A stretch of DNA of 64,000 nt, from assembly GCF_030264275.1 (NCBI RefSeq), contig NZ_CP127165.1:1786001-1850000 (forward strand). The letters run 5' to 3'. A model generated the notes under the pieces. That model made no database searches. It was not told the origin of the DNA and was given only the letters and a program-made list of their open reading frames with translations. Both the position numbers and the translations under genes were made by a program. This DNA comes from Marivivens sp. LCG002. GTDB lineage: Bacteria; Pseudomonadota; Alphaproteobacteria; Rhodobacterales; Rhodobacteraceae. Shown piece after piece: positions 15,839-23,507 of the stretch (positions are counted from its first letter, which is position 1; the number at the start of each line of letters is the position of its first letter).

Positions 15839-17225
15839 AGGCTGCGGCCTCCCGGCCCGCGATGCGTCCAAAGACAGTTCCAATGGTCATACCGAACCCA
15901 GCGAGATAGCCTTGTCCGAGGATCGAACCGGCCATGATCTCGCCTGCGGCCCATACGTTGCTCAAGGGACCGCTTGCTGTATAGACCTGAGCGGTTTCGG
16001 AAACTTTCAGCCCCAGATAGGTAAAGGTCACGCCGGGGCGAAGCTGATAGCCATAATAGGGCGGCGTATCGATGGGACGAGCCCAGTTGGTTTTTGGCTG
16101 CGCAAGTCCTTCGGTTGCGAGGCCGTCAAGCTCTGTCGGATGGAACCGCCCCGTGCGACAGGCCGCGTTGAACTCGGAAACCGTTGACGCGAGTTTTGCG
16201 CCATCAAGCCCCAACTGAGCGCCCAATTCCTCAATCGTGTCAGCACGATTGGGCGGGAAAACAGAAGGCATAAAGAGGTCAATGGATTTGGAGTCGATGA
16301 TCGCATAGCCGACCTGATCGGGCTGAGCCGCCACAAGGCGTCCCCAGATTGCGTAGCGCTTGGGCCAGACGTCCTCGCCTTCGTCATAAAAGCGCTCTGC
16401 GTCGCAGTTGACGACGATCGAGAAAGGCACACAGTCAAGACGCGTGACGATACCGCCATCGAATTTTGGTGCACGCCCATCGATAGCCACCGCGTGACAC
16501 TGGGTTGGATCACCCACGCTTTCGCACCCTTGGTCAAGCATATCGCGCAGCACTGCGCCCTTGTTATAAGGTGTGCCGCGGATCAAGAAGTTCGCTGCCG
16601 CAGGCCCCCAAGCGCGTGTGAGCCACTCAAGGTTCGACTGGAATCCGCCGGATGCGAGAACCGCTGCTTTTCCTTCGATCGTATGGGTCTTCCCGCCAAT
16701 CTGCGCCACAAGGTGGGTGAAACGATCCCCTTCGATATGCACATGGGTGACTTCGGCGTCATAAACGACGGTAACCCCCAGATCCTCGGCCGTGTTGTAA
16801 TAGGCATTGACCAATGCCTTTCCGCCACCAAGAAAGAAGGCGTTCGTGCGTGAAAGCGAGAGTGTGCCCGAAAGAGAAGGCTGGAACCGCACTCCGTGCG
16901 CCTCCATCCAAGGAAGGCATTCTTCCGAGGAGCGGATCGCAAGGCGCGCCAAAGGCTCGTCGGTCTTACCCTTGGTCACAAGCATGAGATCATCGAAATA
17001 CTCGTCCTCCCCATAGCTATCGGTCAGCACTGAAAGTGGACCCTCATGCATACAGCGGAAGTTACGGGTATGTCGGCTGTTGCCACCGCGATAGGTCTTG
17101 GGGGCGGATTCGAGGATAAGGACGCGCGCGCCCTCCTCTGCCGACGTAATCGCTGCGCAGAGAGCGGCATTTCCGCCGCCGACCACAACGATATCCCATG
17201 GACCTTTCAGGACGTCAAAGTTCAT
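15828..17225 (-). CDS. tcuA: FAD-dependent tricarballylate dehydrogenase TcuA
   Basis: 465 residues, usual length. An N-terminal dinucleotide-binding fold (DIVVVGGGNAALCAA, then LILESA) and the GGNSRHTRNFR motif match TcuA and related fumarate-reductase-type flavoproteins; the C-terminus closes the FAD site with WAAGEIMAGSILGQGYLAG. TcuA oxidises tricarballylate to cis-aconitate in the cytoplasm. It follows gntR by 13 bp and overlaps tcuB, forming an operon gntR-tcuA-tcuB-dehydrogenase. A related substrate (another propane-tricarboxylate) cannot be excluded. Confidence 0.9.
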   Translation of the reverse strand: MNFDVLKGPWDIVVVGGGNAALCAAITSAEEGARVLILESAPKTYRGGNSRHTRNFRCMHEGPLSVLTDSYGEDEYFDDLMLVTKGKTDEPLARLAIRSSEECLPWMEAHGVRFQPSLSGTLSLSRTNAFFLGGGKALVNAYYNTAEDLGVTVVYDAEVTHVHIEGDRFTHLVAQIGGKTHTIEGKAAVLASGGFQSNLEWLTRAWGPAAANFLIRGTPYNKGAVLRDMLDQGCESVGDPTQCHAVAIDGRAPKFDGGIVTRLDCVPFSIVVNCDAERFYDEGEDVWPKRYAIWGRLVAAQPDQVGYAIIDSKSIDLFMPSVFPPNRADTIEELGAQLGLDGAKLASTVSEFNAACRTGRFHPTELDGLATEGLAQPKTNWARPIDTPPYYGYQLRPGVTFTYLGLKVSETAQVYTASGPLSNVWAAGEIMAGSILGQGYLAGFGMTIGTVFGRIAGREAAAYVN

Positions 17226-17237
17226 TGGAGTTTCACC

Positions 17238-17912
17238 TTATATTGCGTCGATGGGCCGCTCGCGCGCGCGAAGAGCCTTAAGACGGACACGATGCGCAGC
17301 CTCGATATGGGCGCGCATCAATTCCTCGGCACGAACCCCGTCACGGGCCTTGAGTGCCACCAAAAGAGCGGCATGTTCCTTGACTGCTTGCTGTGCGCGA
17401 TCCGCCTCAGCGAGTGTCGAGGTGCCGATAATGAGCAAGGTTTTTTGCAAAGCGTTCACCGACTTGATCAGGTAGCGGTTCTTGGCCGCATCCAGCAGGG
17501 TCATATGGAACTGACGGTTCAGCTCGTAGGCAGTGCGCACGTCTGCTGCCTGTGAAAGCTCGCTGTTCAACGTCTCAAGCTCGTCCAGCTCCAGATCAGA
17601 TGCCGCACGGGCGGCAAGACGTGCGGCCGTGCCCTCAAGCACCGCGCGCATCTCATAAAGCTCCATGACTTCGGAGTAATCGAGCACGCGGATCGTGGCG
17701 CCTTGTCGCGGCATATGGACGACCAAACCGTCTGCCTCGAGCTGGCGAATAGCCTCGCGAATGGGTGTGCGACTGATGCCGAACCGCTCGGCAAGCTCGG
17801 TCTCGCGCAGACGCGCACCGGGAGCAAGATGGCCGTTTCCAATATCTTCCAGCAAACGGCGATAAGCTCCGCTTCCCTGCGGGCCATCCTCGAGTTCGGG
17901 AGCATCGTTCAT
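17238..17912 (-). CDS. GntR-family regulator of the tcu genes
   Basis: 224 residues from ATG 17912 with GAGG eight bases ahead. Starts further upstream (17939, 17960) would overlap the operator and lack a ribosome site. Residues about 15-75 hold the winged helix (LRETELAERFGISRTPIREAIRQLEADG), and the rest is an FCD-type all-helical effector domain (DVRTAYELNRQFHMTLL). It is the first gene of the tcu operon and is divergent from the AbrB-family gene; it probably represses both until a tricarboxylate ligand is bound. Confidence 0.9.
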   Translation of the reverse strand: MNDAPELEDGPQGSGAYRRLLEDIGNGHLAPGARLRETELAERFGISRTPIREAIRQLEADGLVVHMPRQGATIRVLDYSEVMELYEMRAVLEGTAARLAARAASDLELDELETLNSELSQAADVRTAYELNRQFHMTLLDAAKNRYLIKSVNALQKTLLIIGTSTLAEADRAQQAVKEHAALLVALKARDGVRAEELMRAHIEAAHRVRLKALRARERPIDAI

Positions 17913-17942
17913 TTTCGGAACCTCAAAGGTCGCTTGCATTTT

Positions 17943-17958
17943 GTATCCAAGTGTATAC
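17943..17958. promoter_or_regulatory. GntR operator-like element, copy 1
   Basis: GTATCC-AAGT-GTATAC, within the wider imperfect palindrome TTGTATCCAAGTGTATACAA (17941-17960). It lies between gntR (start 17912) and the divergent AbrB-family gene (start 18001). A second copy with perfect half-sites lies at 20245-20260. Confidence 0.75.
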
Positions 17959-18000
17959 AAGTGGATTCATAAATCGTCAAGCCAGATCAGGAAAGCAACC

Positions 18001-19044
18001 ATGAGCGCGCTAGAATCCTTAAAACCGCGCCTTTTGACCGTCGTATCGGCTGCAATCGGAGCGGCTGCATTTTGGGCCTTGGGCCTTCCGTTGCCGTTTC
18101 TCTTCGGACCGATGGCTGCCTGTCTGATCGCCGCTCTTCTTGGGGCACCACTCAAGGGATTAGGACAAATTTCGGTCGCTGCCCGCACGATCCTCGGGGT
18201 CGCGGTCGGCGCCTCGATTACGCCCGAACTACTGCATAACTTGCCGCTTATGGCGGCATCTGTGGCGTTCATCCCCGTATACATCGCCCTCATCGCACTA
18301 GTCGGTGTTCCCTTCTTTCATCGCCTCTGCGGTTTTGACCCTGTCACTGCCTTTTATGCGGCAATGCCAGGCGGGCTTCAGGACATGGTGATTTTTGGAC
18401 AGGCTGCGGGCGGCAATGTTCGGACGCTTTCGTTGGTCCACGCAACACGCGTGCTTATCATCGTGACCATCGCGCCCATCGTTCTGGTAAAGCTTTACGG
18501 CGCGCCGCTCAGCAATCCGATAGGCGCCCCTGCGACAACGATCCCACTCCACGAGCTTGGGCTTATGGCGGTAGCGGCTTTGATCGGCTGGAAAGGCGGC
18601 GAAAAGATCGGGCTCTTTGGAGCTTCGATCCTTGGACCTATGATTGTCGCTGCGATCTTCTCGCTCAGCGGTCTTATTCATATGCGCCCACCGAAAGAGG
18701 CGATCCTGATCGCTCAATACTTCATCGGGATGGGGATCGGCGTTTATTACGTCGGGGTGACTTTGCGCGAGCTACGCCAAGTCGTTGCCTCGGGTGTTGC
18801 CTTTGTCCTGATCCTTGCGGTTTTGGCGGCAACATTCACAGAGATCGTCACGCTTGCAGGCTTTTCCGCACCCGTCGAGGCCTTCTTGGCCTATGCTCCA
18901 GGTGGTCAGGCGGAAATGACAGTGCTGGCTATCGTTGCAGGCGCAGACCTCGGGTTCGTCATCACCCACCATTTGGTCCGCATTATTCTGGTGATCACAG
19001 GCGCGCCCATCGCAGCGCGCCTCTTGAAGGTGCGAAAGGACTAG
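18001..19044 (+). CDS. AbrB-family integral membrane protein
   Basis: 347 residues from ATG 18001, with AGGAAA ahead. The protein is almost entirely hydrophobic with about ten predicted membrane helices and two similar halves (LGVAVGASITPELLHNLP against GMGIGVYYVGVTLRELRQ), the duplicated layout of the PF05145 AbrB family often labelled ammonia monooxygenase or regulator. It has no DNA-binding domain. It is divergent from gntR and shares its operator, so it is probably a transporter for a compound of this pathway. It ends overlapping the convergent dehydrogenase gene by 4 bp. Confidence 0.82.
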   Translation: MSALESLKPRLLTVVSAAIGAAAFWALGLPLPFLFGPMAACLIAALLGAPLKGLGQISVAARTILGVAVGASITPELLHNLPLMAASVAFIPVYIALIALVGVPFFHRLCGFDPVTAFYAAMPGGLQDMVIFGQAAGGNVRTLSLVHATRVLIIVTIAPIVLVKLYGAPLSNPIGAPATTIPLHELGLMAVAALIGWKGGEKIGLFGASILGPMIVAAIFSLSGLIHMRPPKEAILIAQYFIGMGIGVYYVGVTLRELRQVVASGVAFVLILAVLAATFTEIVTLAGFSAPVEAFLAYAPGGQAEMTVLAIVAGADLGFVITHHLVRIILVITGAPIAARLLKVRKD

Positions 19045-20015
19045 CCCTTCCAGACCTCGGGGTTGATCATGTGGATCGGCGCTCCGTCTGCATAGGCGTT
19101 GATCTGGTCGTAGATGTCCGAAAACTGAAGCTCCAGCTCGTCTTCGGTGACATAGCCGACATGAGGGGTGCCAATGACATTGGGGTGCGAAACCAGAGGG
19201 TCATTGGCATCGACCATCGGTTCAACGTCGAACACATCCACCGCAGCCATTCCGGGATGCCCCGCATTCAAGGCCTCTAACAGCGCGCCCTTTTGAACGA
19301 GGCCAGAGCGGGAGGTGTTTACAAAAACTGCTCCTGGCTTCATCGCGGCAAAATCAGCAGGACCGATGATCCCACGCGTTTCGGGTTTCAGGCGGACGTG
19401 CACACTCACAACGTCGGCCATAGCAAAAAACGCTTCCCGGCTTTCAGGAACGGTTTCGCCAGCAGCAAGCGCCCGTGCGCGCCCCTCGGGCGAGCCCCAC
19501 CATACCACCTTCATCCCGAAGGCGCGGGCATAACCGGCAACCTCTCGTCCGATGCGGCCATATCCATAAAGCCCAATGACCCGACCGCGGAGGGTTTTTC
19601 CGACGCCCATCTGCCAAAGCCCTGCCCGCAAACTGGCCATCTGTTGCGGGATTTGCCGCATCGCTGCCAAAATCAGCCCCCAAGTCAACTCGGCCGCCGC
19701 ATATGAGGGGGTGTCCGAATGCATGTTCGAGCTCAAGAGCACGTTATGCGCTGTGCAGGCCGCCACATCGACATGCGGATAAACGCTCCGCTGAGAAATA
19801 AGGCGTAGCTTCGGTAGTCGCTCGAGAAGGCCTTTGGTAATCGCCGTTCTTTCCCGAAAGAGGACCAGCACTTCTGCCTCTTTCAGCCTCTCGGCCAAAA
19901 TTGCTTCGTCTGTGAGGTGATCCGTCCAAACCGTCACATCATGCCCATCGAGCTTTTGATAGGACGGTAGGTGGCGGAGGGTATCGAACCAATCGTCGAG
20001 GATATGGACTTTCAT
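19041..20015 (-). CDS. D-2-hydroxyacid dehydrogenase family protein
   Basis: 324 residues, typical length. A Rossmann motif GLYGYGRIGREV near residue 145 binds NAD(P). Catalytic residues are present: Arg in NTSRSGLV, Glu in DVFDVEP and His in TPHVGYVT. The family reversibly reduces 2-oxoacids to D-2-hydroxyacids. It follows a 68-residue gene by 6 bp, and both are headed by a GntR-type operator copy at 20245-20260, which links the enzyme to the tcu pathway. The exact acid is not known. Confidence 0.85.
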   Translation of the reverse strand: MKVHILDDWFDTLRHLPSYQKLDGHDVTVWTDHLTDEAILAERLKEAEVLVLFRERTAITKGLLERLPKLRLISQRSVYPHVDVAACTAHNVLLSSNMHSDTPSYAAAELTWGLILAAMRQIPQQMASLRAGLWQMGVGKTLRGRVIGLYGYGRIGREVAGYARAFGMKVVWWGSPEGRARALAAGETVPESREAFFAMADVVSVHVRLKPETRGIIGPADFAAMKPGAVFVNTSRSGLVQKGALLEALNAGHPGMAAVDVFDVEPMVDANDPLVSHPNVIGTPHVGYVTEDELELQFSDIYDQINAYADGAPIHMINPEVWKG

Positions 20016-20021
20016 TTCGCG

Positions 20022-20228
20022 CTACTCTGTGAGGGAACGTTGGGGACCATCTGACAAGGCGTCCAGCGCAGCATCGACACGCCGACGCTGCGCTAGAAGT
20101 TCATCTCGCTGGGTATTCGAGTCAGAGCCCGAAGGCTCATGGCTTGCCAATTCGGCAGATATGCGCTGCTTCGCGACCCTTAGCTCTGTTTTGGCGAGCG
20201 TGATACACTCGGAAATTTCCTCGTACAT
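20022..20228 (-). CDS. Small helical protein, unknown (68 aa)
   Basis: From ATG 20228 with GAGG six bases ahead; a TTG at 20240 is an alternative. The protein is charged and predicted all-helical, with a coiled-coil-like pattern (SECITLAKTELRVAKQRISAEL and QRDELLAQRRRVDAALDAL). It has no signal or membrane segment. It is six bases before the hydroxyacid-dehydrogenase gene and directly behind the operator copy. Function unknown. Confidence 0.6.
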   Translation of the reverse strand: MYEEISECITLAKTELRVAKQRISAELASHEPSGSDSNTQRDELLAQRRRVDAALDALSDGPQRSLTE

Positions 20229-20244
20229 CCTTGGCCTCAACTTG

Positions 20245-20260
20245 GTATACGATTGTATAC
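20245..20260. promoter_or_regulatory. GntR operator-like element, copy 2
   Basis: GTATAC-GATT-GTATAC: two perfect half-sites with a 4-bp spacer, the same spacing as at 17943-17958. It precedes the 68-residue gene and the hydroxyacid-dehydrogenase gene and follows the prpF stop (20282), so it probably starts a separate transcript under the same GntR regulator. Confidence 0.75.
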
Positions 20261-20281
20261 TTAACCCGAATTAGCCGCGCG

Positions 20282-21373
20282 TCAAAGCCCCTTCCAAACC
20301 GATTGCGGGACTAGAACCTCGCCCCGTGCCAAAAGGCGTGCAGTGCGGAGCAACCCCGCAGAACGTAGCTTGAAGCCATCAGCACCAGACTCGTAATCAA
20401 CGGTCACATCAATGGTGCCCGAGGGATGCTCAATCACGACAAGAGCCGGAGTGCCCTCGGGAGCGGTAAAGAGCCCCTCGGCCACGGTGCCGGGCGTCAA
20501 AACGCACGACGCGAGGCATTGCGAGCCAGTCACGGCCATGGTGGGATGACAGTTCTTGGGCATGAAATAACGCGCGGTGATCGTTCCACCTTCGCGCGGT
20601 TTGGACAAAAGTCCGAATTTGGGCGTTACCGACCCCGAAACATCCCCCATGCCCATACGTTTGCCTGCTTCAATGCGGATCGGCTCCATACGTGCATAGA
20701 ATTCACGATTGGCGTCGAGCTCGGCCACGGTTTCATAGCCTGTGAGGCCAAAGTCCTCGGCGCGGGCAATAACCATGGGCATTGCCACATCCATACAGGT
20801 CACTTCGATCCCGTCGATGACGTCACGAACGGCACCTGTTGGTAACAGGGCGCCCGTGCTCGAACCGACGACATCCATAAAGTTGAGATAAATCGGCGCA
20901 GCGGTTCCCGGAACGCCATCGATCGATGCAGTGCCATCATAATTGACGCGGCCGCCGGGCGTTTGGACCACGGCTTCAACGCGTGCGCCCGTATTCACTG
21001 AAAGCACTCGGATGCGGGTGACATCGCCTGTCGGCTCGACCAACCCCATCTCAAGGGCTGCAGGACCGACGCCCGAGAGGATATTGCCGCAGGTCGGCTT
21101 GAAATCGACGGTGCGATCCTCGACCGAAACTTGCGCAAAGAAATAGTCGATATCCGCTTCGGGATCGCTGGAACGGGATAGCATCGCCACTTTGGTTGTC
21201 ACCGCAGCGCCGCCGCCGATCCCGTCGATGTTAAGAGGATGACCTGACCCGACCACCGACAAGAGCACTTGGGCTAATGTCTCGAGGTCTTCGGGCAGAT
21301 CTGCGCGATTGAAGTAAGGCCCACGCGACGTGCCGCCACGGAAAAAGTGAAATGGGATAGAGGTTTGCGTCAT
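20282..21373 (-). CDS. PrpF-family isomerase
   Basis: 363 residues from ATG 21373, with GGAG seven bases ahead; the frame is open to 21400 without a better site. The family signature appears in the start FHFFRGGTSRGPYF, in GIGGGAAVTTKVA and in KPTCGNILSGVGPAALE, where a cysteine acts near the active-site cleft, and in the paired PKNCHPTMAVTGSQCLASC. PrpF-type enzymes isomerise unsaturated tricarboxylates (methylaconitate, oxalomesaconate). Placed downstream of the tctC-tctAB operon and near tcuA, it may shift aconitate-type double bonds; the precise substrate is inferred. Confidence 0.85.
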   Translation of the reverse strand: MTQTSIPFHFFRGGTSRGPYFNRADLPEDLETLAQVLLSVVGSGHPLNIDGIGGGAAVTTKVAMLSRSSDPEADIDYFFAQVSVEDRTVDFKPTCGNILSGVGPAALEMGLVEPTGDVTRIRVLSVNTGARVEAVVQTPGGRVNYDGTASIDGVPGTAAPIYLNFMDVVGSSTGALLPTGAVRDVIDGIEVTCMDVAMPMVIARAEDFGLTGYETVAELDANREFYARMEPIRIEAGKRMGMGDVSGSVTPKFGLLSKPREGGTITARYFMPKNCHPTMAVTGSQCLASCVLTPGTVAEGLFTAPEGTPALVVIEHPSGTIDVTVDYESGADGFKLRSAGLLRTARLLARGEVLVPQSVWKGL

Positions 21374-21384
21374 ATTCTTCTCCA

Positions 21385-23364
21385 TCAACGGATTGGCCAA
21401 GGAAGATCGTAGGTGTTCTGCAGCCAGCCCGAGGGGAAATTCAGGCTAAGCATATAGGCGAGCCCGAGAATGAAGGCGGCAGCGGAGGCGGTCATGATGA
21501 TCGTCTTGATCCAGGACGCTTTGGCACGCAGCCTCAGGAAGGCGACAAAGAAGACGATCATCGCGATGTAGAAGCCAACGAGCGCTGTGGAGACGACCAA
21601 AAGCGCAATCCACGCAGGCCCCGTCCAGAACCAACCGTTGCCCTCGTTGCCGACGTGATCTCCAACGATCTCATAGTCGAAGAAGGCAGGATGGTTTTCA
21701 TGGCCGCGCCAAAGATGGATGAGCAACGTCAGACCAAAAACGACACCAACGACGCCAACACCGATCGGGAAAATCCCCCCGAGGAAGCTGTGGCCCATCG
21801 CATCCCAAAGCGCCATTCCGAAGAACGCCATCATGGCAAGCGCGAAAGCGATCTGGATGTTGCGGCTGGTATGCGAGGTCACGACGGCATCGCCCGTCGG
21901 GCCCGTATCATCAACGCGATTGCGCAGACCAAGGTAGATCGAGGCAATCGTCATCGCGGCGATGATCAGAACGCCAGGACGCGCAAGGAAGCCCCAACCG
22001 TTGAACTGCAGCGCTTGATAAAAGAATGTCTCTGCTTGCGGGGCAAGAACATACCCGATCAGCAAAGCGGGACGCGGCCAGCCGAAGCGCTTCATCAAGA
22101 TACCGACGAAACCGATAGCCAGAAGAGCAACAAGGTCCGAGAGATCGCGCGTTGCCTGGAAGGCGGCAAAGCAGATCAGCGCGATCATGAACGGCGCGAG
22201 AAGTTGGAACGGGATTGCGGTCAGGCGCGAAATCGGCTGCGCAAGGGCAAGACAGATGCCTGCGCCGAAGATGTTGGCCAAAGCCAGCGACCAGATGATC
22301 GAATAGGTAATGTTGAGGTCTGGACCGACCATCGACGGACCCGGTTCGATACCGATGAGCACCATACCGCCAAGGAAAACCGCCATGGAGCCGGAGCCGG
22401 GGATACCGAAGAGCATGGTCGGCAAAAGCGCCCCACCCTGCATCGCATTGTTGGCGCTTTCAGGCGCAACAACGCCGCGCGGATCACCTTTTCCGAACTT
22501 CGAGGTATCTTTAGACGTCTGCACTGCGTGACCATAGGCAATCCAGTCGACGACAGAACCACCAAGTCCGGGGATAGCACCGATCATACAGCCAAGACCC
22601 GCACAGCGGATCGAGAGAAAGATGTTCTTCCACCAGTCGATAAAGCCTGCAGCCCAACCGGTGCCCAGCGGCGCACCTTGAGCGATCGAGCTGTTCTTGC
22701 GCAAGAGGTCAGAGATTTCAGGAATAGCAAAAAGACCAAGGCCGATGATGACCAGCGGAATACCGTCATAAAGGTATTCGGAACCAAAGATCATCCGAAA
22801 CTCGCCCGTCGCAGGGGCGGCACCGATCGAGCCGATCAAAAGGCCGACTGCACAAGCGGCAAGACCTTTGGGAAGGCTGCGGCCCGCAAGCACTGCAACC
22901 ATCGAAAGGCCGAAGAGCGCGAGCATGAAAAGCTCCGCCGACCCGAAAAGCAGAATTAGCGGGCGCGCGATGAGCACAAAGCCCGTCAGGATTACAGCCC
23001 CAACCACGCCACCAAAAAGGGAGGAGATAAAGGCAACGGAGAGCGCGCGCGCCGCTTGGCCCTGCTTGGCCATTGGAAACCCGTCAAGGACCGTCGCTTG
23101 GCTCGCGCTCGATCCCGGAATACCCATAAGGACCGACGAGAAGGTATCAGAGGTCGGAATGACGGCCACGAGGCCGATCAGCATTCCGAGCGCTGAAACG
23201 GGGTCCATACCATAGAGAAACGGGACAAGGAGCGAAAGTCCGGCGATGCCGCCCAGACCGGGAATAACGCCGATCACTAGACCGACCGAAACGCCTAATA
23301 ACATGTAGGCCATGTGTTGAAAGGTGAACAGAGTGGCCAGCGCGGTAAGCAGCGTATCCATCAT
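21385..23364 (-). CDS. tctA: Tripartite tricarboxylate transporter, fused large and small membrane subunits (TctA-TctB)
   Basis: 659 residues from ATG 23364, with GGAGG eight bases ahead. Residues about 1-500 match the TctA large subunit (12 helices, with GVIPGLGGIAGL and its repeat GAIPGLGGSVV, the paired motif of the family). Residues about 510-659 add a further four-helix part (AFALAMMAFFGMALWDAMG), which is the size and pattern of the small TctB subunit that is normally a separate protein. The transporter works with the binding protein TctC upstream and is driven by an ion gradient. A large intercistronic hairpin separates the two. Confidence 0.88.
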   Translation of the reverse strand: MMDTLLTALATLFTFQHMAYMLLGVSVGLVIGVIPGLGGIAGLSLLVPFLYGMDPVSALGMLIGLVAVIPTSDTFSSVLMGIPGSSASQATVLDGFPMAKQGQAARALSVAFISSLFGGVVGAVILTGFVLIARPLILLFGSAELFMLALFGLSMVAVLAGRSLPKGLAACAVGLLIGSIGAAPATGEFRMIFGSEYLYDGIPLVIIGLGLFAIPEISDLLRKNSSIAQGAPLGTGWAAGFIDWWKNIFLSIRCAGLGCMIGAIPGLGGSVVDWIAYGHAVQTSKDTSKFGKGDPRGVVAPESANNAMQGGALLPTMLFGIPGSGSMAVFLGGMVLIGIEPGPSMVGPDLNITYSIIWSLALANIFGAGICLALAQPISRLTAIPFQLLAPFMIALICFAAFQATRDLSDLVALLAIGFVGILMKRFGWPRPALLIGYVLAPQAETFFYQALQFNGWGFLARPGVLIIAAMTIASIYLGLRNRVDDTGPTGDAVVTSHTSRNIQIAFALAMMAFFGMALWDAMGHSFLGGIFPIGVGVVGVVFGLTLLIHLWRGHENHPAFFDYEIVGDHVGNEGNGWFWTGPAWIALLVVSTALVGFYIAMIVFFVAFLRLRAKASWIKTIIMTASAAAFILGLAYMLSLNFPSGWLQNTYDLPWPIR

Positions 23365-23435
23365 GGCAGCATCCTCCAACCCGGCAGAAACATGCTCGGG
23401 CGATCTGTGCAAAAGAATTAGTTCTAAGGGAGAAT

Positions 23436-23467
23436 TGCGGCCCAGTCGCCTTTGGCGATGGGCCGCA
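23436..23467 (-). repeat. Intercistronic hairpin between tctC and tctA
   Basis: TGCGGCCCA (23436-23444) pairs with TGGGCCGCA (23459-23467), and TCGCC/GGCGA extend the stem inward around TTT with one bulged base. It lies between the tctC stop and the tctA start. Such stems after a binding-protein gene commonly stabilise its mRNA and reduce downstream transcript. Confidence 0.8.
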
Positions 23468-23507
23468 CGGTTCGTGTCAGTCTCAGCGGAATATCCGCTG
23501 GAACCGA

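Noticed and set aside
18001-19044. Treating the AbrB-family protein as a transcriptional regulator
   Set aside because: It is a multi-helix membrane protein without a DNA-binding domain; the label comes from a family-name confusion.
21655-22959. 434-residue plus-strand frame
   Set aside because: Antisense to TctA, with an Arg/Asp/His-rich composition typical of a shadow of a hydrophobic protein.
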